Positions 8,439 through 12,509 of a stretch of DNA of 12,509 nt are shown here, one piece after another (positions within the stretch are counted from its first letter, which is position 1; every line of letters starts with the position of its first letter). The translations under genes were made by a program, and so were the position numbers. The notes beneath the pieces are model-generated. The model made no database searches. It was given only the letters and a program-made list of their open reading frames with translations, and was not told where the DNA came from. The stretch lies in assembly GCA_003988855.1 (NCBI GenBank), contig QYAI01000277.1:1-12509 (forward strand), read 5' to 3'. This stretch comes from Arachnopeziza araneosa. Taxonomy: Eukaryota > Ascomycota > Leotiomycetes > Helotiales > Arachnopezizaceae.

Positions 8439-11400
8439 TTACAAAGCCTCAATTGCTTTCATCAAGACATCAAGACCTCTTGCTCCAACGCCATCCTCAG
8501 AAAGTGCGTCTTTAAGAACCCAACTAACGTCACTCATCACTCCAAGAGGGATATAGCACCCGGTTCTTGCTCTCTCCAAACTTTCCTTGAGTCTGCTAGT
8601 ATGTTCCCATTCTCTAGCTGCCACTTCTGCTGTCTGGATAACCTTCTCGTTGATCCCGCACATAGCTGCACAATGCATACCAAAACTACCCTCAGCTACG
8701 CCATCTTCCAGTTTATACAAGAACGTAACACGACGATTGGCTTCATCGACATCGATTTGCATCCGTTTTGGCGCGATCTCTGGATGGCCTGAGAATTCCG
8801 TGGCAAGAGAATGGTAATGAGTTGCGAAGAAACCGACGCAACCGATATGAGTAGCGACATGGTGAAGCACAGCTTGAGCCACTGCAACACCATCGTAAGA
8901 GGATGTACCACGTCCAAGTTCGTCAAGAATAACTAGGGACCGAGGTGTAGCTTCGGATAGAATCTTCTTAGTTTCTGATAACTCGACGAAGAAGGTGGAT
9001 TGAGCAGCAAAAATATTATCATTTGCTCCAAGACGAGACATGATTCGGTCACAAGGAGTGAGAGTTGCAGAGACAGCAGGGACGTAACATCCAATCTGGG
9101 CCATAATAACCGCAACACAAGTCATTCGGAGAATTGTAGACTTTCCTGCAGCGTTGGCACCAGTGAGAAGATTGATATTTGCAGTATTGCCACCAAGCGT
9201 AACATCATTCGGAATGAAATCCGTGACATTGGGAAGCATGCAAGGATGACGGAGTTCTTCGAATTCAATTACACTCCTTTCAGATTCGACAAATTGAGGT
9301 CTGCAACTGGGTTCACCAAGAGCTGAAGATGCTGCAGCTAGAGAGATCAGACAGTCGAGTTGTGCGACAACTTTGATAGCCTGCAGCCAGATGTTGTAAT
9401 CCTGATCAAATCGCGCAAAAAATCTGAGTGAAACCTGTTTGACAATCTGGCCATGGGTTTCTTGGGCTTCCTGAAGTTGGCGGATCAGTTGCTTAAGTTC
9501 AGCGAAGTAGTATCGCTTGAACTGGCCAGCGGAAGACATCATCTGCCAATTTTTAGGAACTTTGATAGAATTTGGGACTTCCATCTGATAAATTTCCTTG
9601 CCGATGTCTTTGAAGTTGATCTTGGAACCACCACCAAGCTCCTTGCGCTTCCTCTGCAGAAGAGCTTGAAGTTCCTCTTCAATTTTGGTGATTCCATCCT
9701 GACTGTCATCAAAGTCCCCTTCAATACCACGTTCAGGTACCAAGAGTTTGTGTTCTCTCGCCTTGGAGTGGTCGAACGCGGTCTCCCACCATTTCAATGG
9801 CTTCTTGAGATCGGGCATAGAGGCAATAAGTCTGTCTACGATGCCTCCACCGCCCTCAAATGCTTCTAGAAGATCCATGGTGTGTTCGATCTGGCCGAAA
9901 CCATCAAGAACTTTGACAAAATCGTCGGGTCTGCATGACCCAGCGTGAATTCGAGAGATCAATCTTTCTAAATCTGGCATACGGGTCATCGAGGCAGTGA
10001 ATTGATCACTGATGCTTCGATCTTTGTTGATCATATCAACAGCATCTAGGCGCTCATTTATTCTTGAAGCATCTGCGAGAGGATGGCACACCCATTGACG
10101 GAACATACGTTTCCCGAAAGGTGTCACACAACGATTTAGAAGTGTGAACAAAGTTCCGTCTTGGCCTCCATCAAAAGTATTTGCAAAGACTTCCAGGTTG
10201 ATCAAGGTTTGCCCGTCCAGGACCAATGTTGTGCCCTTTTGAATAGGGCTATATTTAGTAAAGTTGCCCTGAGTCAGAAGATTGCGTTCTAACTTGAGTG
10301 TTCTGAGGTACTGCACTAGAGCACCCATTGCAGACATCAAAAGGTCGCTGTTCCTGAACTCTTCCAGAACTTGGGGCCAGACCTCCTTGCCTTCAGATTC
10401 TTTCGACACAAAGTAACCACTACAATCGAGTTCTCGCCGAGTGATATCGGCAGACCAAAATTCCGAGTTTGGTTTCATATGGTTCCAGATAGTGGTAGGG
10501 TTGACGTTGTTCTTTAGAATGCGTAGTGCTTTTGTCGACAGCCCGTTCTTCTCAATCAGAAGCTCCTGGGGTCGACTTTGAGCAACAAGAGTTTCAAACT
10601 TTGTCAAGTCTAGATCGTCAACAAACTCGGCGAGGAAGAATTGACCAGTTGCAGCATCCACAAAAGCGACACCAAAGACCGGCAAGTTGTCCACAAAATC
10701 TTCCTTGATAGCAACGCAGAATGTTGCCATATCATCTTGAAGCATGCGGCCGTCGACCAAAGTCCCGCCTGTCAGGACGCAAGCTAATTCACGCTTGATG
10801 ATTTTATCTGCGGGCTTCTTTCCTTTCTTGCCACCTTCCGCTTCTCGCATCTCCTTTCCCAGAGCAGACTCACACTGATCGACCCTCGCAATCTTAAATC
10901 CCTTGGCGACGAACTGATTTGCCCAGTGATCTAAAGACGCCTCAGGTACGCCAACCATCCGCATATTAACTCGATCCGTGAGCTTCAGGTCGAAGAGTTG
11001 ATGCCCGATGGTGGCGTCGTTCTCATAAAGCTCGTAGAACTTTCCCTTCTTGAAGAAAACGATGGTATCCCAGAACTTCTGCTTGATCTCCCAATACTGT
11101 TTCTCGAAAGGTGAGAACTTAGCCCAAGCCCCGGGAGGAACGTAGACACTTCTAGGATCATAGTCTGGGCTTCCAATGGGATTTCGGTCTGCATCTTGTA
11201 TTTGTGCCAACCATGGGTAACGTTTATCTGGCTCACTAGCACAAGCCTTCTCCTTAAACTTCTTCTTGTTCGCCGAGGGTGACTTTTGCGTGTTTGTAGA
11301 TTTTGGTTTTAGAGGTTCTGTATTGTTGGGGTCATATTTCCACTGCTGAGCGGTAGAGGTCTCTGGGATCTCTTCGTCCTCATCCTCGTCGTCACGATAT

Positions 11401-12229
11401 GGTGTAGGAGGGGCAATGGAAGGCGGAGACACGTTTGAACGCTTTCTAGAGGTTGCAGTCGAAGTTGGTCGCTTTCGTTTCTTCAACGGCGCTGGAGCAT
11501 CGGAATCATCCTCCACGACAAAATCATCCATATCTACATTTATCAACGTTGTCATTGAAGTTAGCTTGACAGATATGCGTACCTTCATCATCTGCCGCTC
11601 CATCTAAGCCTTCGACGAAAGTATCTTCTTCGTCCTCCTCTTCTACCCTAGATTTACGTGCTGCGCGTTTCTTAAAGGAGATGCCAGCAGGATCAAAAGC
11701 GTCTTCATCAGACTCGGGATCGGATTCAGCATAAGAAACAACCTTCTTGACCTGGAAGAAACGTTAGTCAATATACTAGACGGGGACGAACATATTACCT
11801 CTCGAGATGGACTGCTTCCTAATACCAATGCCTTGCCATTGATAGCCTGCAGTTCCGTCTTAGCAGGTGTCCCAGGTATAGTAAACCAATATCTACCTCT
11901 TTTGGAATTCCTCCATTTTCGTTCTCCTGTGAGCTGGAAGGCCCTATTGCATCACTGCTCGGCACAGGAGTCATCCTCTTGATGTTTGATTTCATAAAAG
12001 ACGGTTTCTTGATTGGGCCAGCAGGTTTAGCCACGCCATTGACAGATACCGAAGTGTCATTTGCCTTGGAGATACCCGTGGAAGGAGCTGGAGTAGAATC
12101 CGGAGCTTTCTTGGTAAAGAAAGACTGGATGCTTCGCTGTGCAGAGGGCTGGCTGGAGCCCGAGTTTTGCTTCTTGAGGGAGGGAGGTGGTTTGGCTGGT
12201 GTTGCCTCGGAGCTCTTTATTTTCCCCAT
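8439..12229 (-). CDS. MSH6: DNA mismatch repair protein Msh6
   Basis: Partner of Msh2 in MutS-alpha, which recognises base mismatches and small loops in the nucleus and starts repair. Four exons: 12229-11897, 11846-11799 (a 48-nt micro-exon), 11751-11583 and 11533-8439, giving 3645 nt and 1214 aa; introns are 50, 47 and 49 nt. The start is set by the PIP box near the N-terminus, Q31-x2-I34-x2-F37-F38, which binds PCNA. A disordered, charged linker follows, with an acidic run EEEDEED and a KKRKR nuclear-localisation candidate (~201-205). The mismatch-binding domain begins near 323 and carries the F-Y-E wedge motif (F349, E351). Connector and lever/clamp domains follow, then the ATPase: Walker A TGANAAGKST (974-983, K981) and Walker B ILDELGRG (D1054, E1055), and a C-terminal helix-turn-helix with FGMHCAAMCGIN. 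The Walker A sequence is the usual fungal Msh6 version. All key residues are intact. Intron 1's acceptor is the least certain join. Confidence 0.96.
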
Positions 12230-12509
12230 CTCAAATGGATTCAGGAGCGAGATGTAAAGAATAGAAGAGTGAGGAAGGAGGTGAATCTCAGTTTCTTGAA
12301 AGGGTATGGAAGGACGGATATTTCTACAGGGGAGACGCGACTTGGGTCGGGTCCCTAGCGTGTCTGGGGCGCGTTGAGTGGCTGTCTTTGTCAGCATCAC
12401 CTCACCATATGGGTACCAATACACCCACCATATGGTGGATTTAGAGCTGACTAAGCTGGGTGCATCACCAAAATATTCACGGTCGCGTCCAACATCCCAC
12501 CACACCACA
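12230..12509 (-). promoter_or_regulatory. MSH6 upstream region with ACGCG cores and palindromic repeats
   Basis: It precedes the MSH6 start and runs to the window edge. Three MluI-box-like ACGCG cores are present (12335-12339 on plus; 12370-12374 and 12484-12488 on minus). In yeasts such boxes drive G1/S expression of replication and repair genes, so cell-cycle control is plausible but inferred. The decamer CACCATATGG occurs twice (12403-12412, 12426-12435), the second within a 14-bp perfect palindrome (12425-12438). The MSH6 frame is open upstream of the chosen ATG, but that extension is not MSH6-like. Confidence 0.4.

Noticed and set aside
11819..12508. N-terminal extension of MSH6 to an upstream in-frame ATG (12508)
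   Set aside because: The added residues are not MSH6-like; the PIP box belongs near the N-terminus, so the ATG at 12229 is preferred.

Overview
The window looks like nuclear DNA of a filamentous ascomycete (Pezizomycotina). The evidence is several short spliceosomal introns (43-53 nt, one of 92 nt) with GT..AG ends and CTRAC/CTAAT-like branch points, pyrimidine-rich promoter tracts, moderate GC, and proteins that read as fungal orthologues. A Leotiomycete-like source is a guess from protein flavour only.

Layout: (1) 1-~400 is TA-rich, apparently non-genic DNA with a small nest of inverted repeats. (2) ~400-1240 holds, on the minus strand, a previously coding stretch now broken by in-frame stops and frame changes; it is too fragmented to show as one ORF and I do not recognise its family. 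(3) 1560-3492, minus strand, is a three-exon gene for mitochondrial tyrosyl-tRNA synthetase (610 aa, CYT-18 type), with two near-identical 17-nt elements in its probable 3' UTR that match a Puf4-type site. (4) 3493-3931 is a divergent promoter region. (5) 3932-6921, plus strand, is a six-exon gene for a raffinose-synthase / alkaline alpha-galactosidase family protein (GH36, 'Sip1' type, 906 aa). (6) 7292-8197, plus strand, is an intronless alpha/beta-hydrolase of the phospholipase/carboxylesterase family (301 aa), GC-rich in its first two thirds and carrying an in-frame hexanucleotide repeat. (7) 8439-12229, minus strand, is a four-exon MSH6 gene (1214 aa) with PIP box, FYE mismatch-binding motif and Walker motifs. 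(8) 12230-12509 is its upstream region, with a repeated palindromic CCATATGG element and several ACGCG cores.

The genes do not form a pathway: they are a mitochondrial translation (and possibly intron-splicing) enzyme, a galactoside enzyme, an esterase and a DNA mismatch-repair subunit, the usual mixed order of a fungal chromosome. All exon joins were read by eye; in each of the three spliced genes the summed exon lengths are a multiple of three and the joins restore conserved family sequence. No mobile system, CRISPR array or biosynthetic cluster is visible. The most notable items are the hidden gene relic at ~400-1240 and the paired Puf-like elements after the synthetase gene.
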